NCBI GenBank assembly: GCA_020438845.1
Contig: JAGQTV010000009.1
Location: 1-64,000, forward strand
Direction: 5' to 3'
Source: Mycobacterium sp.
GTDB lineage: Bacteria; Actinomycetota; Actinomycetes; Mycobacteriales; Mycobacteriaceae
Length of the DNA stretch: 64,000 bases
The translations under genes were made by a program, and so were the position numbers. The notes beneath the pieces are model-generated. The model did no database searches and had not been told where the DNA came from. It saw only the letters and a list, made by a program, of their open reading frames with translations. Of this stretch, positions 57,283 through 64,000 are shown in pieces. Numbering within the stretch: position 1 is the stretch's first letter; each line of letters begins with the position of its first letter.

Positions 57283-58113
57283 CTACCGAAGTTGGTCGAG
57301 TTCTTCGAACGCCTGCGCCCAACTGAGCAATCGGTCGGTGGCGTCGGTGAGTTCGTTCCGGTAGCGCTGCTCAGACATTCCCGGCAACAATCCCGACGAC
57401 ATCGACCCGGTGTTGGCCGAGGAGACCAACTGCGCTGCAGCAGTAACCATCTCGTTGTACTGACGCACCCCACTGTTCAGCTGCGCGGTGAACGCGTTGA
57501 TGGTCGGAGCCAGATAGGCGCGTGATTCCGGAGCCACCTCAGCAGTGCGTTCCATCGAGACCACCTGAGCCGCGGTGGCCGTCATCGCGGCCGCTGACCG
57601 GCTTGCCGCCTCGGTGAGTTCGAGGATCTCGTCGTCAGGCAGCATCCGGCCACGTTGCATCACGCCGAGCAGGGAATGCAGCCCCCGCTCGGAGGCGTCC
57701 AGTGCCGCTATCGCGGGCCGGGCCACCGACCCGGCCGGCGGGCGCCGACCCCCAGCCTGACGCTGCGGTGGGAGCGGCTCACCGCGCAGCCACCGGTAGC
57801 GCAGCAGAAGCAATGTCGCCGGTACGGCCGCTCCGGCAGCGACCAAGCCGGTGATCAGTAACGCCCACACCGGTGTGCTCCAGGTGGCTAGCAGGCCGGT
57901 GACGAACACCCAGAACGCCGAGCTAAACGAGAAGAACACCCCAAGCCGCAACGCCCAGCGGCGCTTGCGCAGAAGCCTCGCCCGCGGATCCGACACGGCG
58001 CTGAGCTTGGATGCCACTGCGTCCGCGTACTCGCTGACGGCATCGATACCGCGCTGCACAGCTGGGCGCGGCTGGCGCCACGCGGTACCGCGCTGATGGG
58101 GCTTCACCGCCAT
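57283..58113 (-). CDS. pspM: Phage-shock-system membrane partner PspM
   Basis: 276-residue membrane protein (Rv2743c type) with two adjacent helices at about 58-105 (LGVFFSFSSAFWVFVTGLLA; VWALLITGLVAAGAAVPATL) and a long helical C-terminal domain. In M. tuberculosis the protein binds PspA and the envelope-stress module ClgR-PspA-PspM-PspN. ATG start; follows pspA by 24 bp. Confidence 0.88.
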   Translation of the reverse strand: MAVKPHQRGTAWRQPRPAVQRGIDAVSEYADAVASKLSAVSDPRARLLRKRRWALRLGVFFSFSSAFWVFVTGLLATWSTPVWALLITGLVAAGAAVPATLLLLRYRWLRGEPLPPQRQAGGRRPPAGSVARPAIAALDASERGLHSLLGVMQRGRMLPDDEILELTEAASRSAAAMTATAAQVVSMERTAEVAPESRAYLAPTINAFTAQLNSGVRQYNEMVTAAAQLVSSANTGSMSSGLLPGMSEQRYRNELTDATDRLLSWAQAFEELDQLR

Positions 58114-58137
58114 CGAGTGCTCGCTTCCTGTTCGTGC

Positions 58138-58944
58138 CTACTGGCCGAGAGGCCGCTCGGGCTCGGGAGCCCTGGCGGGGGTTGCCGGGGTGGACGGAGC
58201 TGCGCCGCCGGAGGGCAGCGCTTCGCCGCGCATCGACGCCCGGATCTGCTCCAGGCGGGAGTGGCCGGCCATTTGAACACTGGCCTGCTGGACTTCCATC
58301 ATCCGGCCCTGCACCGAGTTCTGCGCCAGCTCCGCCGACCCCATGGCGTTGGCATAGCGGCGCTCGATCTTCTCGCGGACCTCGTCAAGACTGGGTGTGG
58401 TGCCCGGAGCGGCAAGTTCGGTCATGGAGCGCAACGACTCGCTGACCTTCTCCTGCATCTTGGCCTGCTCAAGCTGGCTGAGCAGCTTGGTTCGTTCGGC
58501 GATCTTCTGCTGAAGAATCATCGCGTTCTGCTCGACGGCCTTCTTCGCCTGCCCTGCGGCCTGCAACGCCTGATCATGCATGGTCTTGAGGTCTTCGACG
58601 CTCTGCTCGGCGGTGACCAACTGCGCGGCGAAAGCCTCGGCGGCGTTGGTGTACTCGGTTGCCTTGGCGGCATCTCCGGCGGCGGCTGCTTGGTCGGCCA
58701 GAGTCAGTGCCTGCCGGACGTTGGCCTGAAGCTTCTCGATGTCGGCCAGCTGGCGGTTGAGGCGCATCTCCAGCTGACGCTGGTTGCCGATCACCTGAGC
58801 GGCCTGCTGGGACAAAGCCTGGTGCTGGCGCTGGGCATCCTCGATGGCCTGCTGAATTTGGATCTTGGGATCGGCGTACTCGTCCACCTTCGCGCCGAAC
58901 AGCGCCATCAGGTACTTCCACGCCTTGACGAACGGATTAGCCAT
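58138..58944 (-). CDS. pspA: Phage shock protein A (35-kDa, PspA/IM30 family)
   Basis: 268-residue peripheral membrane protein guarding the cytoplasmic membrane under envelope stress. The amphipathic N-terminal helix [13 protein letters not shown] is followed by a long coiled coil to about 220 ([20 protein letters not shown]) and a Pro/Ala tail. ATG start. Lies between clgR and pspM, matching the known operon. The leader upstream holds two short tandem duplications. Confidence 0.95.
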   Translation of the reverse strand: MANPFVKAWKYLMALFGAKVDEYADPKIQIQQAIEDAQRQHQALSQQAAQVIGNQRQLEMRLNRQLADIEKLQANVRQALTLADQAAAAGDAAKATEYTNAAEAFAAQLVTAEQSVEDLKTMHDQALQAAGQAKKAVEQNAMILQQKIAERTKLLSQLEQAKMQEKVSESLRSMTELAAPGTTPSLDEVREKIERRYANAMGSAELAQNSVQGRMMEVQQASVQMAGHSRLEQIRASMRGEALPSGGAAPSTPATPARAPEPERPLGQ

Positions 58945-58963
58945 CTAGTTGTCCCGCCTTCGA

Positions 58964-59026
58964 ATCGAGTGCCGCATCGAGTGCCGCATTGCAGTCGTGC
59001 CCAACTTGTCGGTGCCCAATTTATCC
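58964..59026. repeat. Two short tandem duplications in the pspA leader
   Basis: ATCGAGTGCCGC is repeated perfectly at 58964-58975 and 58976-58987. GTGCCCAACTTGTCG at 58997-59011 is followed by a similar 15-mer at 59012-59026 (GTGCCCAATTTATCC). Both lie in the 168-bp gap between clgR and pspA. Confidence 0.8.
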
Positions 59027-59112
59027 GTACGGAAGCTCGGCCGCAGCAGCGTCGCCGTGTCGGAAGGCGATTTTCCGATGCGCCGTTGGATCAGCCGGAT
59101 CTCGGCGCCGGT

Positions 59113-59439
59113 CTACGCGACGGCCATCGAAGCCGGATGCGGGATGACCACCTTCCTGGCACTGACACCGGCATCCCGTGGGACGACGCTGATCCGGGGC
59201 TCCTCATGGCGCGCCATCGCGGCGCCGGCGTCGACCAACACCTGCGAAAGCGGCACGTCCAAGGCGCCGCAAATCGCGTGCAGAAGCTCACTGGAGGCTT
59301 CCTTACGTCCGCGTTCCACCTCCGACAGGTAGCCCAGGCTCACCCGTGCGGTATTCGAAACCTCCCGCAAGGTGCGCCCCTGCGTGGTGCGGGCTTGGCG
59401 CAGCACGTCCCCAATCACTTCCCGCAACAGTATTGCCAT
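59113..59439 (-). CDS. clgR: Clp protease and Psp regulator ClgR
   Basis: 108-residue transcription activator with a Cro/C1-type helix-turn-helix ([28 protein letters not shown]). In mycobacteria ClgR activates clp protease genes and the psp operon and is itself degraded by Clp. ATG 59439 follows AGAGAGGA. A palindrome with direct repeats lies just upstream, possibly an autoregulatory site. Confidence 0.94.
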   Translation of the reverse strand: MAILLREVIGDVLRQARTTQGRTLREVSNTARVSLGYLSEVERGRKEASSELLHAICGALDVPLSQVLVDAGAAMARHEEPRISVVPRDAGVSARKVVIPHPASMAVA

Positions 59440-59461
59440 CGCTGGTCCTCTCTGGAGTCGG

Positions 59462-59488
59462 CGCTTCGTTCAAGCGGGACTTCGTTCA
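59462..59488. promoter_or_regulatory. Palindrome and direct repeat upstream of clgR
   Basis: CGCTT-CGTTC-AAGCG (59462-59476) is a perfect 5-bp inverted repeat 22 bp from the clgR ATG, and CTTCGTTCA recurs at 59464-59472 and 59480-59488. The spacing differs from the published ClgR consensus by about a base, so assignment to ClgR is tentative. Confidence 0.35.
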
Positions 59489-59561
59489 GGCGGCGCTGGG
59501 TCGGATAGCGCCAGCAATACTCCCAACGCCGCGTCGCCCCGGTTGGTTCCCGGGCGTCCGC

Positions 59562-60158
59562 TCAGTTGTCGGCGCCGGTTCCCCGAGCGGCCGAAACGAC
59601 GTAGTCAAGCCCGGTGATCACAGTCAGCGCGATCGCGGCCCCCATCACCCACCAAGCGACCGTCATCCACTGCGACGGCCAGCTCTGCAGCGGAAGAATG
59701 AACAGCCCGATGGCGACGGCCTGCACCAGGGTCTTCAGCTTGCCGCCGCGGCTGGCCGGAATGACCCCACGGCTGAGCACCGCAAACCGGAGAACGGTAA
59801 CGCCGATCTCGCGCACCAGGATGACAACCGTCACCCACCAGGGCAGATCGCCGAGCATCGACAGACCGATCAACGCTGCACCGATGAGCATCTTGTCGGC
59901 GATCGGATCGGCCAGCTTCCCGAACTCGGTGACCATGTTGTAGTTGCGCGCCAGCTCACCATCCAGGCGGTCAGTGATAACGGCCACCGCGAAGACGATG
60001 AAGGCAGTCACCCGGCTACCGGTCTGGTGACCGTCGCCGGCGAAAAGAAACAGTAGGAAGACCGGGACCAGGACTAGCCGTAACGCCGTCAGCAGGTTGG
60101 CAAGATTGGCCACCCCTGCTTGTGACTCCGTCGGCGGAGTTTGGGGTTGGCCCGACAC
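59562..60158 (-). CDS. pgsA3: CDP-alcohol phosphatidyltransferase (PgsA3, phosphatidylglycerophosphate synthase type)
   Basis: 198-residue membrane enzyme joining CDP-diacylglycerol to an alcohol, probably glycerol 3-phosphate. The CDP-OH-P motif is intact: DRLDGELAR, then G of FGK and DPIAD, matching D-x2-DG-x2-AR-x8-G-x3-D-x3-D. Four to six helices. GTG start at 60158. Upstream of clgR, same strand, as in M. tuberculosis. Confidence 0.92.
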   Translation of the reverse strand: MSGQPQTPPTESQAGVANLANLLTALRLVLVPVFLLFLFAGDGHQTGSRVTAFIVFAVAVITDRLDGELARNYNMVTEFGKLADPIADKMLIGAALIGLSMLGDLPWWVTVVILVREIGVTVLRFAVLSRGVIPASRGGKLKTLVQAVAIGLFILPLQSWPSQWMTVAWWVMGAAIALTVITGLDYVVSAARGTGADN

Positions 60159-60213
60159 CGCACCAGACTATCGGTTCGAACGCCCGCCAACCTGCGACCG
60201 ATAGGGTTTCGTC

Positions 60214-60753
60214 GTGAGCGACTTCTCATCGGGGGCGCCGGCCCGGGACGACCAGGGTAGCGAAGTCGTCGTCCGCCGCGCCCGGACGACCGACGTTCCG
60301 GGCATCAAACGGCTCGTCGACACCTATGCGGGAAAGATTCTGCTGGAGAAGAACCTCGTCACCCTCTACGAGGCGGTCCAGGAATTCTGGGTCGCCGAAC
60401 TCGACGGCGAGGTGGTCGGCTGCGGCGCGCTGCATGTCCTGTGGTCGGACCTGGGTGAGGTCCGGACTGTGGCGGTCAAGCCCGAGGTCAAGGGCCGGGG
60501 CATCGGGCACGCGATCGTCGACCGCCTGGTGCGGGTGGCCCGCGAACTGGAGTTGCAGCGGTTGTTCGTGCTCACCTTCGAGATCCAGTTCTTCAGCCGG
60601 CACGGGTTCGTCGCGATCGAAGGCACGCCGGTCACCGCCGACGTGTACGAGGAGATGTGCCGCTCCTACGACACCGGCGTGGCGGAGTTCCTGGACCTCA
60701 GCTACGTCAAGCCCAACATCCTCGGCAACAGCCGGATGCTGTTGGTGCTATGA
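60214..60753 (+). CDS. argA: N-acetylglutamate synthase, GNAT type
   Basis: 179-residue acetyltransferase making N-acetylglutamate, the first step to arginine (Rv2747 type, a short ArgA unlike the kinase-fused E. coli enzyme). GNAT core with the acetyl-CoA loop VKGRGIGHAIVDRLV after LGEVRTVAVKPE. GTG 60214 begins VSDFSSGAP. Divergent from pgsA3 and convergent with ftsK, separated by a strong hairpin. Confidence 0.92.
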   Translation: MSDFSSGAPARDDQGSEVVVRRARTTDVPGIKRLVDTYAGKILLEKNLVTLYEAVQEFWVAELDGEVVGCGALHVLWSDLGEVRTVAVKPEVKGRGIGHAIVDRLVRVARELELQRLFVLTFEIQFFSRHGFVAIEGTPVTADVYEEMCRSYDTGVAEFLDLSYVKPNILGNSRMLLVL

Positions 60754-60759
60754 AGCGCC

Positions 60760-60791
60760 TTTTGCGCCCAAACCAACATTTGGGCGCAAAA
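60760..60791. terminator. Bidirectional terminator between argA and ftsK
   Basis: TTTTGCGCCCAAA (60760-60772) and TTTGGGCGCAAAA (60779-60791) form a perfect 13-bp stem with a 6-base loop, 7 bp after the argA stop and 36 bp after the ftsK stop, with flanking A/T runs suitable for either strand. Confidence 0.88.
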
Positions 60792-60827
60792 AGACGAGTG
60801 AATCCGACCATTCCGTCGACCTCGAGG

Positions 60828-63440
60828 TCAGAAGTCCTCGTCGCTGGCCTCGTCGCCGCCTGCGCCGCCACCCCGGATCAGCATCAGCGTGCCGGCAAGT
60901 TCGTCCGGTTTGACCAGAACCTCGCGAGCCTTGGACCCCTCCGACGGCCCGACGATGTCGCGACTCTCCATCAGGTCCATCAGCCGGCCCGCCTTGGCGA
61001 ATCCGACCCGCAATTTGCGCTGCAGCATCGAGGTCGAGCCGAATTGGCTGGACACCACCAGTTCAACGGCCTGAAGCAGCAGTTCGAGGTCGTCGCCGAT
61101 GTCGGCATCCACCTCGCCACGTTCGCCACCGGGCTTTCCGGTGGTGACACCCTCGGTGTATTCCGGCTCCGCCTGATCCTTGCAAGCCTGCACGACGGCG
61201 TGAATCTCCTCGTCGCTGATGTAGGCGCCCTGCATGCGAACGGGCTTGCTGGCACCCATCGGCAGAAACAGCCCGTCCCCCATCCCGATCAGCTTCTCCG
61301 CACCAGGCTGGTCGAGGATGACCCGGCTGTCGGTCAACGATGACGTCGCGAACGCAAGGCGAGAGGGCACGTTGGTCTTGATCAAACCGGTGACGACGTC
61401 CACCGACGGCCGCTGCGTGGCGAGTACTAGGTGAATACCGGCGGCTCGGGCCTTTTGTGTGATGCGCACGATTGCCTCCTCGACGTCGCGCGGTGCGGTC
61501 ATCATCAAATCGGCAAGCTCGTCGACGATCGCCACGATGTAGGGATACGGCTTGTACTCCCGCAGGCTGCCCAGCGGTGTGGTGATCTCCCCCGACCGAA
61601 CCTTGGCGTTGAAATCGTCGATGTGGCGCACCCGGGAGGCCTGCATATCCTGGTAGCGCTGCTCCATCTCCTCCACCAACCAGGCCAGTGCGGCGGCCGC
61701 CTTCTTAGGCTGGGTGATGATCGGGGTGATCAGATGCGGAATTCCCTCGTAGGGGGTGAGTTCCACCATCTTCGGGTCGACGAGGATCAGCCGAACCTCA
61801 TCTGGAGTAGATCGGGCCAGCAACGAGACCAGCATCGAGTTGACGAAGCTGGACTTGCCTGAGCCGGTGGAGCCGGCGACGAGCAGGTGCGGCATCTTGG
61901 CGAGGTTGGCCGAGACGAAGTGGCCCTCGATGTCCTTGCCGAGGCCGATCACCAGCGGGTGATGGTCACGCCGAGTGGACGGCGCGGTGAGAACATCTGC
62001 GAGACGGACCATTTCACGATCGGCATTGGGCACCTCGATACCCACCGCAGACTTGCCTGGGATGGGAGCCAGCAGACGCACGCTCTCAGTGGCCACCGCG
62101 TAGGCGATATTGCGCTGCAGCGCAGTGATTTTCTCGACCTTGACGCCGGGACCGAGTTCAACCTCGTAACGGGTGACGGTCGGGCCACGAGTGCAGCCGG
62201 TTACCGCGGCGTCAACTTTGAACTGGTCGAGCACCGAGGTGATTGCCTCGATCATCTGGTCGTTGGACGAACTGCGTCGCTTCGGTGGATCGCCGGGGGT
62301 TAGCAGGTCCAGCGAGGGCAGGGTGTAGGAACCCTCAACGACTCGATCCAACGATGCTGCACCGTGCTTGGCTTCGAGTTGCTCAGACTCGGCCTGCTTG
62401 ACTTCGGGTTGCCTGGGAGCAGCGGCCCTCCGGCGTCGGGGCTTGATCGGTTCGGTCAGGTTCGTCGCGGCACCTGGTGGCGGCGAGTCATCGCCAGAGT
62501 CGTCGAGCGGGTAGTTGTCGTACGGAGTCCCGATCGGGCCGCTATTCGTGGTCCAGGCCGGCGGTTCGTCGGAGTAGGCACGAGGATTGGGTGATTGTCC
62601 GTACTCGGCCTGGGTATCACCGGGGTAATCGCCGCCGTCCTCCGACTCGTAAGTCCCCTCAGAGTCCCCGTCGTAATCAGCGGCAAAATCGTCCTCGTCG
62701 GCGTAGCGACGGGCGTACCGGGTGGCAAACATCGCGTACAACGCCCCGGGCGCTTCCCGAATCGTCGTTCCGGTCATCAGCAACACCCCGAACACCACCC
62801 CGAAGATCAGTAGCGGGCTGGCGATCCAAGCCGACAATCCATCAGCCAGCGGTCCGCCGATGACATACCCGATGAAGCCCCCAGCCCGCTGGCGTTCCGC
62901 GGCGTCCGCCGGAGCGCCTGCCCACACGTGCCACAGGCCCAGGACCGGCAGCCCGATCATCAGCGAACCCAGCACCAGTCGCGGTCGCGCCTCGGGATCA
63001 GGCTCGGTGCGCATCAGCACCACCGCAACGCCGACGATCAGGATCGGCAGCAGCACGACCGCACCACCGACCGCGGTGCGCAGCACCGAGTCGAGCCACG
63101 CCCCGACGGGGCGGGCCGCGTCGAACCAACTGGCGGCGGCGATCACCAGGGCGAGGGCAAGCAGTCCCAAGGCGAGCCCATCCCGGCGATGCCCTGGATC
63201 GATGTGGCGGGCACTGCCGACCGAACGGGCCGTGGAGCCCGCTCCCCGGGCCACCACCAGCCACGTCGCACGTGCGGCCCGCCCGCCTGCACTCGCGGCC
63301 AGGGCGAACGGCGAAGGCGACTTCTTGGCAGGCGACCTACGCCGGGCCTGGGACGGTTGAGCCGGCCGGGATGCTGGCCGAGAAATACCCTTTGAACTGG
63401 TCTTTCGCGCGCCAGAACGAGCGGCCGTCTTGTTCGCCAT
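60828..63440 (-). CDS. ftsK: DNA translocase FtsK
   Basis: 870-residue division/chromosome translocase. Four membrane helices between about 85 and 225, an acidic, Pro-rich linker (245-345), then the RecA-like motor: Walker A GSTGSGKS at 523-530 and Walker B IVAIVDELADLMM near 630; a C-terminal winged-helix gamma domain (SSQFGSTSMLQRKLRVGFAKA) reads polar DNA repeats. ATG 63440 is chosen as MANKTAARSG, the conserved basic start. Linker is shorter than in E. coli, as usual in mycobacteria. Confidence 0.97.
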   Translation of the reverse strand: MANKTAARSGARKTSSKGISRPASRPAQPSQARRRSPAKKSPSPFALAASAGGRAARATWLVVARGAGSTARSVGSARHIDPGHRRDGLALGLLALALVIAAASWFDAARPVGAWLDSVLRTAVGGAVVLLPILIVGVAVVLMRTEPDPEARPRLVLGSLMIGLPVLGLWHVWAGAPADAAERQRAGGFIGYVIGGPLADGLSAWIASPLLIFGVVFGVLLMTGTTIREAPGALYAMFATRYARRYADEDDFAADYDGDSEGTYESEDGGDYPGDTQAEYGQSPNPRAYSDEPPAWTTNSGPIGTPYDNYPLDDSGDDSPPPGAATNLTEPIKPRRRRAAAPRQPEVKQAESEQLEAKHGAASLDRVVEGSYTLPSLDLLTPGDPPKRRSSSNDQMIEAITSVLDQFKVDAAVTGCTRGPTVTRYEVELGPGVKVEKITALQRNIAYAVATESVRLLAPIPGKSAVGIEVPNADREMVRLADVLTAPSTRRDHHPLVIGLGKDIEGHFVSANLAKMPHLLVAGSTGSGKSSFVNSMLVSLLARSTPDEVRLILVDPKMVELTPYEGIPHLITPIITQPKKAAAALAWLVEEMEQRYQDMQASRVRHIDDFNAKVRSGEITTPLGSLREYKPYPYIVAIVDELADLMMTAPRDVEEAIVRITQKARAAGIHLVLATQRPSVDVVTGLIKTNVPSRLAFATSSLTDSRVILDQPGAEKLIGMGDGLFLPMGASKPVRMQGAYISDEEIHAVVQACKDQAEPEYTEGVTTGKPGGERGEVDADIGDDLELLLQAVELVVSSQFGSTSMLQRKLRVGFAKAGRLMDLMESRDIVGPSEGSKAREVLVKPDELAGTLMLIRGGGAGGDEASDEDF

Positions 63441-63519
63441 GTCGGAAACACTAGTCGCATAGGCCCCATCGGCACCATGCGCCACACAATTCTCAAGTCG
63501 GCCGTTGCCAGACCGAAAT

Positions 63520-63996
63520 CTAATCCGCGAAGGCGGCTTTCAGGGCAGCACGGCGAGCAGCGGCTGCGTCATAGCGATCACGCTCTTCATCGGTTTCCGG
63601 GACCAGCGAAGGAACCGGAACCGGCATACCGGACTCGTCGACCGCCACCATCGTGAAATACGAGCTATTGGTATGCCGGCGACTGCCATCCCTGATGTTC
63701 TCCGTATAGACGGCGATCCCCACTTCCAGAGAAGTACGGCCGGTGTAGTTGACCGTGGCCTCGAACGACACCAGTTCGCCCACGCAGATCGCGTCACGGA
63801 ACAACACCCGGTCCACCGAGAGCGTCACGACGTAAGTGCCCGCGTAGCGGCTGGCGCAGGCGTAGGCGACCTCGTCCAGCATTTTCAGCAGCGTCCCGCC
63901 GTGCACCTTGCCGGAGAAATTGGCCATGTTGGGCGTCATCAACACGGTCATGGCGAGCGACTTCTTGCACCTGGGCTGCTCCACAGGCACCATCAT
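63520..63996 (-). CDS. Hotdog-fold acyl-CoA thioesterase (start may lie beyond the window)
   Basis: 158 residues of a YciA-type acyl-CoA hydrolase: VLMTPNMANFSGKVHGGTLLKMLDEVAY contains the hotdog helix and catalytic Asp/Glu region, followed by VTLSVDRVLFRDAICVGELV. Releases fatty acid from acyl-CoA in the cytoplasm. Two ATGs at 63996 and 63993 lie four bases from the right edge, and the frame is still open there, so the true start could be upstream. Precedes ftsK by 79 bp on the same strand. Confidence 0.85.
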   Translation of the reverse strand: MMVPVEQPRCKKSLAMTVLMTPNMANFSGKVHGGTLLKMLDEVAYACASRYAGTYVVTLSVDRVLFRDAICVGELVSFEATVNYTGRTSLEVGIAVYTENIRDGSRRHTNSSYFTMVAVDESGMPVPVPSLVPETDEERDRYDAAAARRAALKAAFAD

Positions 63997-64000
63997 GGCG

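Noticed and set aside
58096..59508. 470-codon plus-strand frame opposite pspA and clgR
   Set aside because: Leu/Gly/His-rich antisense of a coiled-coil gene; coiled coils in GC-rich DNA commonly leave long open antisense frames.

Overview
The window is a high-GC actinobacterial chromosome segment. Gene content, gene order and protein sequences identify a Mycobacterium (Mycolicibacterium-type) core region. Most genes occur in the order known from M. tuberculosis around Rv2676c to Rv2748c: hemQ-hemY-hemE, rnd, dxs, ceoBC, dut, cei, suhB, ppgK, sigA, sigB, ideR, nrdR, chiZ/lexA, hflX, dapF, miaA, miaB, recX, recA, pspM-pspA-clgR, pgsA3, argA and ftsK. Rv numbers are given from general knowledge of that genome, not from a search. 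A four-function glutamate-type ABC transporter, an NhaA antiporter and a RecA intein at the M. leprae-type site fit a non-tuberculous, probably rapid-growing species.

Layout. Positions 1-5309 (minus) hold haem synthesis (hemE, hemY, hemQ) and a membrane GGDEF-EAL protein that runs off the left edge. From 5.4 to 19.7 kb come RNase D, dxs with nhaA directly upstream, a TrmA-type RNA methyltransferase, an APC-type permease, the CeoB/CeoC potassium-uptake regulators, small conserved mycobacterial genes and dut. From 19.9 to 29.4 kb come cei, suhB, ppgK and the sigma/iron block sigA ... sigB-ideR, interrupted by a lineage-specific beta-propeller-like gene. From 29.4 to 38 kb come nrdR, the divergent SOS pair chiZ/lexA, an LGFP-repeat membrane protein, fadE20 behind a TetR-type palindrome and two small secreted proteins. 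From 38 to 46.8 kb come hflX, dapF, miaA, miaB and intervening conserved genes. From 46.9 to 50.1 kb is the gluA-gluBC-gluD transporter, with binding protein and first permease fused in one reading frame. From 50.3 to 55.4 kb are recX, intein-containing recA and a large secreted protein not recognised as a known mycobacterial core gene. From 55.4 kb to the end come a glycosyltransferase, ephG, the envelope-stress set pspM-pspA-clgR, pgsA3, argA, ftsK and a hotdog thioesterase.

Regulation visible in sequence: LexA boxes upstream of lexA/chiZ and recA, an extracytoplasmic-sigma-type promoter upstream of sigB, a palindrome upstream of fadE20, a palindrome upstream of clgR, and strong hairpins after sigB and between argA and ftsK.

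The most distinctive non-coding signal is repeated short tandem duplication (12-18 bp units, once 56 bp) at gene edges, often spanning a stop codon. One duplicates the dapF ribosome-binding site and start codon and so creates a 19-codon upstream ORF whose stop overlaps the dapF ATG. No rRNA, tRNA, CRISPR array or insertion sequence was found. No clearly undescribed multi-gene system is evident; the best novelty candidates are the dapF leader duplication, the secreted protein downstream of recA, and the leader hairpin of the propeller gene.
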